A program made the position numbers and the translations under genes. Positions 1-6,212 of a stretch of 9,126 bases of DNA are shown piece after piece (within the stretch, counting starts at the first letter, position 1; every line of letters begins with the position of its first letter). The DNA is from Treponema sp. (GTDB taxonomy: Bacteria > Spirochaetota > Spirochaetia > Treponematales > Breznakiellaceae), in NCBI GenBank assembly GCA_031273405.1, contig JAISRW010000001.1, forward strand, positions 1-9,126. The letters are read 5' to 3'. The notes below the pieces were generated by a model. It saw only the letters and a program-made list of their open reading frames with translations. It was not told where the DNA came from and ran no database searches.

Positions 1-136
1 GAGCCTGTCCCAAAACTATTTAACTGTGCGCTGAAAGCGCACGGTTTTGGGACAGGCTCTTGGAAAAAGCGGCTTGAGGCCCGCTTTTTCCCCTAAATTT
101 AAGGTTGCTTTCCCAAAACTTCAGTTTTGGGAAAGC
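1..136 (+). repeat. Composite three-hairpin repeat module, copy 1
   Basis: Three palindromes lie side by side. Hairpin A has arms 1-16 (GAGCCTGTCCCAAAAC) and 44-59, with a nested stem GTGCGCT/AGCGCAC at 26-32 and 36-42. Hairpin B has arms 62-72 (GGAAAAAGCGG) and 81-91. Hairpin C has arms 107-120 (GCTTTCCCAAAACT) and 123-136 with a two-base loop. The same three hairpins recur in inverted orientation at 3586-3720 with about 14 differences by eye, so the three form one unit. Weaker similarity may continue to about 161. The left end may run beyond the window. There is no coding capacity. This is the architecture of a small non-autonomous mobile or REP/MITE-like intergenic element; a role as terminator or mRNA-end structure is equally possible. 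The family is not one I can name. Confidence 0.85.
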
Positions 137-146
137 CTCCCTAATA

Positions 147-175
147 TTGACGATTCGGGCAGAAAATGGTATTCT
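147..175 (+). promoter_or_regulatory. Sigma-70-like promoter for the chaperone gene
   Basis: TTGACG at 147-152 is followed after exactly 17 bases by TATTCT at 170-175. That gives five of six matches to the -35 consensus and four of six to the -10. It lies just downstream of the repeat module and about 100 bases before the ATG at 280, so the transcript would have a leader of roughly 95 bases. This is sequence matching only, with no start-site data. Confidence 0.45.
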
Positions 176-279
176 CCCTGTAAAGAGCATGGGGGGTTTC
201 CCAAAACCAGGTTGGCGCGGATACGGGATTCGGCGGGAAAGCTTCTATAGACGACCACAAAACCACGGGGGAGTTATTT

Positions 280-1803
280 ATGGCATCCAGGGAGAAAAAA
301 CAGCCGGAAGGGCAAAAAGATTCATTGAGGGCCGAATTTGTCCGGCGGTTTAAAACCAGTCCTTTTATCTTTATCGGGACCATTATCATCCTCCTCATAG
401 TAATCGTAGCGTTTGTATTTGTCCCGGCCATCGTGCCCGAAGCCCAGGGCGCGGGAAATTTGGTTTTCGGGTATTATAACGGCGCTCCCATCGCCTATGT
501 CCCGGGAAATTATTTCTATCTGGTCCAGCAGGAGCTTGCCAGGAATCAGCAATCGGCTATAAACGATTCTAACTTTTCCATCGTCCTTTTCCAGATCTGG
601 CAGCGCGCTTTTAGCGAGGCGGTGATCCGCCAGGGGATTCTTGACGAAATGAAAAACGCCGGCTATAGGGCCCCGGAGGAGGTGGTAGACCGGCAGGTGG
701 CCCTGCTGCCCAATTTCCAGGTAGACGGAAAATTCTCCGCCGCCAGATACCGGCAGTTGGATAAAACCTCCCAAATGAGCCTCTGGCGGCAGGTGCGGGA
801 CGAAATTGCCGCGCGGCACTATATCGACGACCTCTCGGGGATCATCACCTCGGTCCAGGAAACGGAATTCATCAAAGCCATGGCTTCTCCCAGGCGCAGT
901 TTTGATTTTGCGTCCATACCGGTGAGCTCCTATCCGGATTCCGAAATCGTCTCTTTTGTAAACGCCTCTCCTTCCCTCTTCAGGGTGGTCCATCTTTCAA
1001 GAATCACGGTCGCTTCCGGCGAGCGGGAGGCCCGGCAGATTCTCGACTCCATTAAGAACGAGACCACTACCTTCGAGGACGCCGCCAAGGAGTCCAAAGA
1101 TAATTACGCCGAATCGGGCGGCGACATGGGGATAAAACTGGCCTACGAGATGAATTCCGAAATCCCCGACGAAGCCGCCAGGGACGCGGTGATAGCGCTC
1201 CCGAAAGGCAGTTTGAGCGATATCATCAAGGTTCCCGACGGCTGGGCTTTTTTCAGGGTCGAGGACGACCCCCGTCCGGCGGACACCGATGACCTTGCCC
1301 TCATGGAAAAAATCCGCGCCTATGTGGGGACCTTTGAGCGGGGCCGGATGGACGACTGGCTCCTGGCGGAAGCGGACAAAGTGATCGGCGAAATACAAAG
1401 CAAGGGCTTTGATTCGGCTTTATACGACCGGGGCATTGAAAAACGCAGTTTCGGCCCCCTGCCTATAAACTACGGCGATATTTACCTCTACCCTTCGGTG
1501 TTTTCTTTCAGCATACCCGAATTGAGTTCCGCCGGCAGCAATGACAATTTCTGGCAGACCGCTTTTTCCGGCCCTCTCCTTACCCCTGCCAAGCCCTTGA
1601 TCCTGGGTGATTCCGTAGTGATTCTCTATCCTACAGAAGAGACCGAAGTTGATGAAAGCGAAACCACCATTATGGAAAGCTTTTATTCCTATCTGGTAAA
1701 CGAGACCGTTCAAGGCAATCTCCAAAAATATTTCTTTAGCAGCGAAAAATTCGAAAACCGGTTCAACGAAGTCTTCTATCCGCAGGTGCTGGGCTACAAT
1801 TGA
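280..1803 (+). CDS. Membrane-anchored PpiD/SurA-like peptidyl-prolyl isomerase (parvulin family)
   Basis: The product is 507 aa. A basic cytoplasmic tail (residues 1-26) precedes one strong membrane segment (about 28-52, rich in Ile, Leu, Val), so the rest should lie in the periplasm. Residues about 65-225 are helical and match the SurA N-terminal chaperone type in style. Residues about 234-330 read as a PPIC/parvulin domain: FRVVHLSRI, then the GGDMG core motif at 280-284, then GWAFFRVED at the end. About 175 C-terminal residues have no motif I recognise. The single N-terminal anchor makes it PpiD-like rather than soluble SurA. The role is assistance in folding exported and outer-membrane proteins. 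The late histidine usual in active parvulins (as in a GxHIxKV ending) is absent here, so isomerase activity is doubtful. The start is supported by GGGGGAG at 267-273, six bases before the ATG. A promoter-like pair lies at 147-175. Confidence 0.85.
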   Translation: MASREKKQPEGQKDSLRAEFVRRFKTSPFIFIGTIIILLIVIVAFVFVPAIVPEAQGAGNLVFGYYNGAPIAYVPGNYFYLVQQELARNQQSAINDSNFSIVLFQIWQRAFSEAVIRQGILDEMKNAGYRAPEEVVDRQVALLPNFQVDGKFSAARYRQLDKTSQMSLWRQVRDEIAARHYIDDLSGIITSVQETEFIKAMASPRRSFDFASIPVSSYPDSEIVSFVNASPSLFRVVHLSRITVASGEREARQILDSIKNETTTFEDAAKESKDNYAESGGDMGIKLAYEMNSEIPDEAARDAVIALPKGSLSDIIKVPDGWAFFRVEDDPRPADTDDLALMEKIRAYVGTFERGRMDDWLLAEADKVIGEIQSKGFDSALYDRGIEKRSFGPLPINYGDIYLYPSVFSFSIPELSSAGSNDNFWQTAFSGPLLTPAKPLILGDSVVILYPTEETEVDESETTIMESFYSYLVNETVQGNLQKYFFSSEKFENRFNEVFYPQVLGYN

Positions 1804-1812
1804 GGCGGATAA

Positions 1813-1845
1813 ATGCCCGGTTTTGGAACCCCGGCATCAGATTAA
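1813..1845 (+). other. Ten-codon ORF ahead of the DUF115 gene, possible lost start or leader
   Basis: The ATG at 1813 has a good ribosome-binding match (GAGG at 1802-1805, overlapping the TGA stop of the chaperone gene, seven bases away). It encodes MPGFGTPASD and stops at the TAA at 1843-1845. It is in the same frame as the ATG at 1849, which has no Shine-Dalgarno sequence. Either this is a short coupling or leader ORF, or it is the original start of the DUF115 gene cut off by a nonsense change. The sequence alone does not decide. Confidence 0.2.
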
Positions 1846-1848
1846 TCC

Positions 1849-2265
1849 ATGCCTCCTGAGACGCCGCAAGAGCTGCCCGCCCGCCGGGGCCTTTCAGTTT
1901 TTTACCGGGGCAAAACCCTCCTGTCGCGGATTGACCCTGCCGCCCTTGCCGAAAGGACGGCGGGGGAACTCCCGGTAAACGATCGGGTCCTCTATTTCTG
2001 CCCCTCCCCCCTCTATGGCTACGGCCTTGATGTCCTGCTGGCAAGGCTGGGGAAAAATTCGGCCGTTCTCTGCGTCGAAGAAGACGGGCAGCTTTTCGAC
2101 CTATCCCTTAAGGCTATGGGACCGTTGCTGGCCCGAGCCTCCGCCGGGCCCGGCGAATTCCGGCCCCTGGTTCTGGCAAAAGCGGCCGATCCCGGGGCCC
2201 TCTGCGCCCTGGTCAGGGAGACCTGGGGGAACGGCGGTTCCGCCGGGTGGAAGTTCTCCGCCTGA
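1849..2265 (+). CDS. DUF115/Maf-type protein, N-terminal part (split gene)
   Basis: This frame gives 138 aa. Its content (LSVFYRGKTLLSR, then LYFCPSPLYGYGLDVLLARLG) is what I would expect at the N terminus of the treponemal DUF115 / motility-associated-factor proteins, whose conserved glycosyltransferase-like core lies in the next frame (2247-3557). The last residues (about 127-138) look out of frame. A one-base backward shift in the G5 tract at 2225-2229 would continue as GERRFRRVEVLRLTGGW and join the core without a gap, giving about 570 aa. The ATG at 1849 lacks a Shine-Dalgarno match; a better-placed ATG at 1813 in the same frame hits a stop at 1843. The piece may therefore be part of a decaying gene, a frameshifted gene, or an intact gene with a sequencing error in a homopolymer. 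Confidence 0.6.
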   Translation: MPPETPQELPARRGLSVFYRGKTLLSRIDPAALAERTAGELPVNDRVLYFCPSPLYGYGLDVLLARLGKNSAVLCVEEDGQLFDLSLKAMGPLLARASAGPGEFRPLVLAKAADPGALCALVRETWGNGGSAGWKFSA

Positions 2266-3557
2266 CGGGGGGATGGCAGCTTTCCCCCGGTTTGTACGAA
2301 AACCTGGCGGCTTTCCTGCGCCGGGATATGGCCATAAGCTGGGGCAACGCCATGACCCTGATAAAGCTCGGCCGCCTCTATACCAGGAACGCGATACGGA
2401 ATCTCGCCCTCCTCCCGAATCACGGCGATATTTCGGACCTTGATTTCGGCGCCGCCCCGGTGCTGGTCCTGGGAGCCGGACCTTCCCTGGACGGGCTTCT
2501 GCGGGGCCTCCTGGACCGCTTCGGCGCGGCGGCGGGGAACCCGCAAAAGCGGCCCTTCAGAATCGTCTGCGCCGACACCTGCATACCGTCCCTGGGGGAA
2601 TGGGGCATAGAGCCCGATTTGACGGTCATCCTGGAAAGCCAGCATTGGAATCTGGGGGACTTTGTGGGAGGGCGGGACCGGGGGATTCCGGCGGCCATGG
2701 ATCTCTCGGCCCTGCCCGCCGGCGGGAGGGTCCTGGGCGGGCCGCTGTTCCTCTTCGCCACGCCCTGGACGGAACTGCGCCTTTTCAGCCGCCTTGAAGG
2801 AGCGGGCCTTTTCCCCCCGGTCCTCTCCCCCCTGGGTTCGGTCGGCCTCAGCGCCGCGGCCATAGCCTTAAAGGCCGGCTCCGGCCGGGTGCTTACCGGC
2901 GGCATAGATTTTTCCTTTACCCTCGACAGCTACCACGCCCGTTCCAGCCCCGGCCATCTTTCGCGGCTTGCCGGGGGGAACCGGTTCCGCTCCCTGCTCA
3001 ACGCCGGCGCGGCTTTCAGGAAGGGCGCCTTCGCCTGCCTCTCAAAGAACGGCCTCCCTGTCCGAAGCGACCCGGCCATGCGGGGTTACCGGGATCTTTT
3101 TGAGCAGGAATTCTCGGGGGAAGAACGGCTCCGCGATATAAGCGGCCCCGGCCTTCCCCTGGGGGTGAAAAGCCTTTCGGCGGACGAAGCCTTTGCCGTG
3201 CTTTCCCGGGAAGATCCGGGCCGCTCTCAAAACACCGAAGAGCGCGGCGGGCCTTCACCATATGACACCTTGAAGGAACTTCGGCTGAAAGCGTTTATAC
3301 AGGGAGAGCGGGAGCGGCTCCTCCGTTTGCGCGGTTTTCTTTCGGGGGCCGCCGCGGCCGCCGGGGGAGAATTGGAAGGGCTCCTGGATGAATGCGACTA
3401 CCTCTGGGCCAACTTCCCCGAATGCGCCGGCGCCGGGGGCAAGCGGCCGCAGATAGACGGCATCTCCTTCCTCAAGCGGGTGCGGGCGGAGATCGACCCC
3501 TTCCTCAAGCTCTGGGAGCTTTCGCTGTTTTCACTTGCCGGCAAGAGGGCTTTCTAA
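2247..3557 (+). CDS. DUF115 / MAF_flag10-type protein, main domain (split gene)
   Basis: The product is 436 aa as read from the GTG at 2247, but the frame is open upstream and that GTG has no ribosome-binding site, so it is probably not a true start. The core carries PVLVLGAGPSL at about 71-81 (the nucleotide-sugar-fold GxGPSL signature of DUF115), CADTCIPSL at 108-116, LSPLGSVG at 193-200 and GGIDFSF at 218-224 followed by HARSS. The order and spacing fit the 6-hydroxymethylpterin-pyrophosphokinase-MptE-like/DUF115 family. In flagellated bacteria, Maf members of this family are tied to flagellin glycosylation; the actual substrate here is unknown. No membrane segment is visible. The gene sits 45 bases after the chaperone gene and may be cotranscribed with it. 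It ends 28 bases before the inverted hairpin module. Homology is confident; function is inferred. Confidence 0.75.
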   Translation: MEVLRLTGGWQLSPGLYENLAAFLRRDMAISWGNAMTLIKLGRLYTRNAIRNLALLPNHGDISDLDFGAAPVLVLGAGPSLDGLLRGLLDRFGAAAGNPQKRPFRIVCADTCIPSLGEWGIEPDLTVILESQHWNLGDFVGGRDRGIPAAMDLSALPAGGRVLGGPLFLFATPWTELRLFSRLEGAGLFPPVLSPLGSVGLSAAAIALKAGSGRVLTGGIDFSFTLDSYHARSSPGHLSRLAGGNRFRSLLNAGAAFRKGAFACLSKNGLPVRSDPAMRGYRDLFEQEFSGEERLRDISGPGLPLGVKSLSADEAFAVLSREDPGRSQNTEERGGPSPYDTLKELRLKAFIQGERERLLRLRGFLSGAAAAAGGELEGLLDECDYLWANFPECAGAGGKRPQIDGISFLKRVRAEIDPFLKLWELSLFSLAGKRAF

Positions 3558-3572
3558 ATTGGAAAAAATGAT

Positions 3573-3578
3573 TATAAT
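3573..3578 (+). promoter_or_regulatory. Consensus -10 element, candidate infA promoter
   Basis: TATAAT stands in an AT-rich pocket between the DUF115 stop (3557) and the inverted hairpin module. A convincing -35 box at 17 bases is missing (CTTTCT). If it is used, the whole module (3586-3720) would be transcribed as the infA 5' leader. Confidence 0.3.
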
Positions 3579-3585
3579 AAGAGAA

Positions 3586-3720
3586 GCTTTCCCAAAACTG
3601 AAGTTTTGGGAAAGCAGCCTTAAATTGAGGGGAAAAGCCGGCTGCCGGCCGCTTTTTCCAAGAGCCTGTCTCAAACCGTGCGCTTTGAGCGCACCGTTAA
3701 TGAGTTTTGGGACAGGCTCT
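3586..3720 (-). repeat. Composite three-hairpin repeat module, copy 2 (inverted)
   Basis: This is the reverse complement of the module at 1-136, with the hairpins in the order C (arms 3586-3599 and 3602-3615), B (about 3631-3659) and A (arms 3661-3675 and 3706-3720, nested stem 3678-3684/3688-3694). Hairpin C is identical to the other copy for 30 bases. Most differences fall in the loop of B. One arm of A has a single mismatch (CTGTCTC against CTGTCCC). With copy 1 it brackets the chaperone and DUF115 genes. It lies between a TATAAT at 3573 and the infA ribosome-binding site, so it may also form structure in the infA leader or terminate upstream transcription. Confidence 0.85.
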
Positions 3721-3736
3721 AGAATAAGGAGTAATT

Positions 3737-3961
3737 GTGGCCAAAGAAGAAGCAATTGAAGTCGAAGGCATCGTTCGGGAAGCCCTTCCCAATACCATGT
3801 TCCGTGTAGAGTTGGATAATCAAAACGGACACCGCATTTTAGCCCATCTGTCAGGGAAGATGCGCAAGCACTATATCAGGATTGTTCCCGGCGACAGGGT
3901 GAAGATCGCTCTTTCCCCCTACGACCTGAGCCGGGGCCGGATTATTTACCGCGAACGCTAG
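3737..3961 (+). CDS. infA: Translation initiation factor IF-1
   Basis: The product is 74 aa, close to the usual 72. It is one S1-like OB-fold domain that binds the 30S A site and helps IF-2 and IF-3 select initiator tRNA. The family signature is clear: an [20 protein letters not shown] start, [16 protein letters not shown] in the middle, and the ending [22 protein letters not shown]. The start is GTG at 3737, set by AAGGAG at 3726-3731 with five bases between; the residues after it ([10 protein letters not shown]) match the normal IF-1 N terminus. The gene lies 16 bases downstream of the inverted hairpin module and appears intact. Confidence 0.98.
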   Translation: MAKEEAIEVEGIVREALPNTMFRVELDNQNGHRILAHLSGKMRKHYIRIVPGDRVKIALSPYDLSRGRIIYRER

Positions 3962-3970
3962 GAGCCCAGA

Positions 3971-4029
3971 CCGCGAACCGCGAACTACGAACCTTCGGTT
4001 CGATGGTCCGACGGTTCGACGGTCCGATG
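3971..4029. repeat. Patch of 7-bp and 8-bp tandem repeats with a small hairpin
   Basis: CCGCGAA occurs twice, then CTACGAA once (3971-3991). A hairpin CGAACC-TTC-GGTTCG (3988-4002) follows. Then four 8-bp units of pattern GTYCGAYG run through 3998-4029 (GTTCGATG, GTCCGACG, GTTCGACG, GTCCGATG). No stable coding frame uses it. It begins ten bases after the infA stop. The hairpin has no T-run, so it is a weak terminator candidate. The next bases (TGGGAAAGCCTC) match the edge of hairpin C of the repeat module for 12 bases, possibly a fragment of it. Confidence 0.6.
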
Positions 4030-4048
4030 GGAAAGCCTCGCAACTACC

Positions 4049-4064
4049 CCCATTAATCGGGATT
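4049..4064 (-). repeat. 16-bp inverted repeat, left copy
   Basis: The reverse strand reads AATCCCGATTAATGGG and matches 6166-6181 with one difference. The two copies enclose the RNB gene and the small ORF before it. Each copy can form a short stem around ATTAA. A chance match of this length is possible. Confidence 0.3.
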
Positions 4065-4123
4065 TTATGCGCAAGCCCCACAAACTGCCAGGGTGAATAG
4101 TTACGAAACAAAAGGAGAACCCT

Positions 4124-4276
4124 TTGCGTCTGAATAACCAGTTCAAAGACAGCGTGTTTGCAAAACTATCCGGCGGCGGAAACCGGCTTGAAAACGGTAT
4201 CGGCAACGGCGGGGGCACGGACCCTTCAATACGAGTAATACGAGTAATACGGCCTGGCGGTTCCCATGATACCTGA
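4124..4276 (+). pseudogene. 50-codon ORF, likely remnant of an Rpn-family (PD-(D/E)XK) nuclease/transposase gene
   Basis: A TTG start at 4124 follows AAAGGAG (4111-4117) at a six-base spacing, the ideal arrangement. The product begins (M)RLNNQFKDSVFAKLSGGG. From memory, the block NNQFKDSVFAKL closely resembles the N terminus of Rpn family recombination-promoting nuclease/putative transposase proteins, which are abundant in gut treponemes and usually about 300 aa. After residue 15 the resemblance fades (RLENGIGNGGGTDPSIRVIRV), and a TGA ends the frame at 4274. None of the nuclease catalytic region is present. The ORF overlaps the RNB start by 11 bases in another frame, so its translation could feed the RNB gene, which has no good ribosome-binding site of its own. 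It is either a fossil captured as a leader or a small functional leader peptide; family assignment is tentative. Confidence 0.4.
4228..4251. repeat. 9-bp direct repeat AATACGAGT
   Basis: Two full copies of AATACGAGT (4228-4236 and 4237-4245) and a partial third (AATACG, 4246-4251) lie 14 bases before the RNB start codon. In the frame of the small ORF they encode the repeated IRV. A slipped-strand expansion is the simple explanation. In the RNB frame the copies contain a TAA at 4245, which fixes the upstream limit of that gene. Confidence 0.6.
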
Positions 4277-6167
4277 AAAAAGCCTGGTCCTTTACAAATC
4301 CCGCCCCGCGGTGGTAACCGGAACCGAGGGGGACAAGATAAACATCTCGGTCCTGGGGGACGACAAAAAAGCCCAGGGCTGTAAGGTCCGGGAGAAGGAC
4401 GTCGAATTGCTCCACCCCGGCCCCTGTTCCTTCAAAGACCTCGAAAGCGAAGCCCCGGCGGGGGACCTGCGGGGAGCCTGGGAACTCTTGGCCGCCGACA
4501 GGGAGGATTCAGGCGGGGCGGTTTCCCTCAAGGAACTGGCGGAGCTTGCCTGGGGCGGGTTTTCGCCTTCCGCCGCCCTGGCCGCCTGGGAGGCCCTGCG
4601 GGAGGGGCTCTACTTTGCGGGGGACCCGGCTTCGATACGGATAAAATCCGCGGAAGAAGTCGAGGAGGCGGAAAAACAACGCGGCCGGCGGCAGAAGGAG
4701 GCCGAGGAACGGAGCGCCTTTCTCGGCCGCCTCAAGGCCCTGCCGGCGGGGAAGGATGCGGCCCTGGTCGAAACAGACCGCCGCTATCTCCAGGAAGTGG
4801 AAGCCTTGGCCTGGGGCCGGACCGACAAAAGCCGCACCCTCAGGGAGCTTGGCCGGCCCGAGACCCCCCAGGAGGCCCACAGGGTCCTCCTGGCCGCCGG
4901 GGCCTGGACGCCCTGGGAGAACCCCCACCCCCGCCGTTTCGGCCTTTCCCTTGCCTCGGCGGCGATAAACCCCGGGCCTCCTCCCCCCGAAGACCGGGCG
5001 GATCTCACGCACCTTACCTCCTACGCCATAGACAGCCCCTGGAGCGGCGATCCCGACGACGCGGTCTCCCTGGAAGGCCCCGACTCCCAGGGCCGCCTTG
5101 TCCTCTGGGTGCATGTGGCCGACCCGGCGGCGTCGATCCTGCCGGGGACTCCCTGCGACCGGGAAGCCCGTGACAGGGGGGCCACCCTCTACGTGCCCGA
5201 GGGCAGTTCCCGCATGCTCGCCCCGGAAAGCCTGGATTTTTTTGCCCTGGGGCTTCAGGCCGACGGGCTTTCCCCGGCCCTCTCCTTCAAGATCGTCCTC
5301 AACGGGGATCTTTCCATAGCGGAAACCGCGATTACTCCTTCCCTGGTGCGGGTGGCCCGCCTCAGCTACGAGGAGGCCGACAGGATTGCCCAAGGGGAGT
5401 TGGCCGGCCTGTTCGCCCTGGCGGAACGGAACGTCGAGCGGCGCCTCAACAGCGGGGCGGTGTTCATCGACCTCCCGGAGGTGCATATCAGCCTCAAAGC
5501 CGGAAGGGAGGGCGGGGAAAAAGAGCTTGCTATTGAGCCGATACGGCCCTATAAATCCTCCGAAATGGTGAGGGAGTGCATGGTCCTGGCGGGGGAAGCC
5601 GCCGCCCTCTGGGCCCTGCGGAACCGGGCGCCCTTCCCCTTTATCACCCAGGAAGCGGGGGATCTTCCCGCGGATCGGCTTCCCGGCCTTGCGGGGGCCT
5701 GGCAGATGCGGCGCTGCATGCGCCCCCGGGCGGTTTCCACCAAGCCGGCGGTCCATTGGGGCCTGGGCCTGGACCAGTACACCCAGGTGACCAGCCCCCT
5801 CAGGCGCTATACGGACCTCCTCTGCCACCAGCAGATCCGGGCCTTCCTCAAGGGCGGGGCGCTTTTAAGCGAAGAGGAAGTCCTCCTCAGGGTGAGCGCC
5901 GCGGAGGCGGCTGCTGTGGCGGCGGTCAAGGCCGAACGGGCTTCCCGGGCCCATTGGACGGCGGTTTATCTCTCCGACAAAAAAGGCTCCCTCTGGGAAG
6001 GAGTGGTTCTTGACCGGAAGGGGAATCGGGGAGTTGTCGTGATTCCCGCCCTGGGCCTTGAGACGCAGGCGGGCATCAGGGCGGGCCTTGAACCCAACGA
6101 TCCTGTGGAGCTGGTTTTAAAATCCGTCAACATCCCCGAGGGCTCGGCGCTTTTCGCCGAATCCTAA
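4266..6167 (+). CDS. RNase II/R-type exoribonuclease (RNB domain)
   Basis: The product is 633 aa. The RNB catalytic domain runs from about 250 to 560. YAIDSPWSGDPDDAVSLE supplies the four metal-binding aspartates (D256, D262, D264, D265). VHVADPAASILPG then DREARDRGATLYVPEG follow. TSPLRRYTDLLCHQQ (about 509-523) carries the conserved catalytic arginine region. These features predict Mg-dependent 3'-to-5' hydrolysis of single-stranded RNA. The N terminus (1-54) looks like a small beta-barrel domain, with a charged helical stretch at about 128-160. The last 55 residues look like a short S1-like barrel. At 633 aa, and without clear cold-shock domains, it is nearer to compact RNase II than RNase R. 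The ATG at 4266 is the only usable start because of an in-frame TAA at 4245; no clear Shine-Dalgarno precedes it, and the upstream 50-codon ORF overlaps it, so coupled translation is plausible. Confidence 0.92.
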   Translation: MIPEKSLVLYKSRPAVVTGTEGDKINISVLGDDKKAQGCKVREKDVELLHPGPCSFKDLESEAPAGDLRGAWELLAADREDSGGAVSLKELAELAWGGFSPSAALAAWEALREGLYFAGDPASIRIKSAEEVEEAEKQRGRRQKEAEERSAFLGRLKALPAGKDAALVETDRRYLQEVEALAWGRTDKSRTLRELGRPETPQEAHRVLLAAGAWTPWENPHPRRFGLSLASAAINPGPPPPEDRADLTHLTSYAIDSPWSGDPDDAVSLEGPDSQGRLVLWVHVADPAASILPGTPCDREARDRGATLYVPEGSSRMLAPESLDFFALGLQADGLSPALSFKIVLNGDLSIAETAITPSLVRVARLSYEEADRIAQGELAGLFALAERNVERRLNSGAVFIDLPEVHISLKAGREGGEKELAIEPIRPYKSSEMVRECMVLAGEAAALWALRNRAPFPFITQEAGDLPADRLPGLAGAWQMRRCMRPRAVSTKPAVHWGLGLDQYTQVTSPLRRYTDLLCHQQIRAFLKGGALLSEEEVLLRVSAAEAAAVAAVKAERASRAHWTAVYLSDKKGSLWEGVVLDRKGNRGVVVIPALGLETQAGIRAGLEPNDPVELVLKSVNIPEGSALFAES

Positions 6168-6181
6168 TCCCGATTAACGGG
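6166..6181 (+). repeat. 16-bp inverted repeat, right copy
   Basis: AATCCCGATTAACGGG overlaps the last bases of the RNB stop codon and forms a small stem CCCG-ATTAA-CGGG (6169-6181). It pairs with the inverted copy at 4049-4064, with one mismatch. Confidence 0.3.
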
Positions 6182-6183
6182 CC

Positions 6184-6205
6184 GCCCCGGCATTCGAACC
6201 GGGGC
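6184..6205. terminator. Hairpin between convergent genes, candidate bidirectional terminator
   Basis: GCCCCGG (6184-6190) pairs perfectly with CCGGGGC (6199-6205) around an eight-base loop. It lies between the RNB stop (6167) and the end of the phospholipase gene on the other strand (6213). No T-run follows on either strand, so termination here would be of the non-canonical kind. Confidence 0.4.
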
Positions 6206-6212
6206 AGCAGCG

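Noticed and set aside
196..211. Third copy of hairpin C (GGTTTCCCAAAACC-like)
   Set aside because: Only about ten bases match and the second arm is missing; it could be chance.
1..3720. A complete composite transposon
   Set aside because: No transposase or recombinase lies between the inverted modules; the enclosed genes are ordinary spirochaete genes.
4509..5828. Long 439-codon open frame on the minus strand
   Set aside because: It lies antisense within the RNB gene, whose catalytic motifs are clear; GC-rich coding DNA often leaves the opposite strand open. The product has no recognisable domain.
6184..6205. tRNA 3' end on the minus strand (GGTTCGAAT inside a stem)
   Set aside because: The loop is eight bases, the stem is seven bases, and no acceptor, D or anticodon arm surrounds it.
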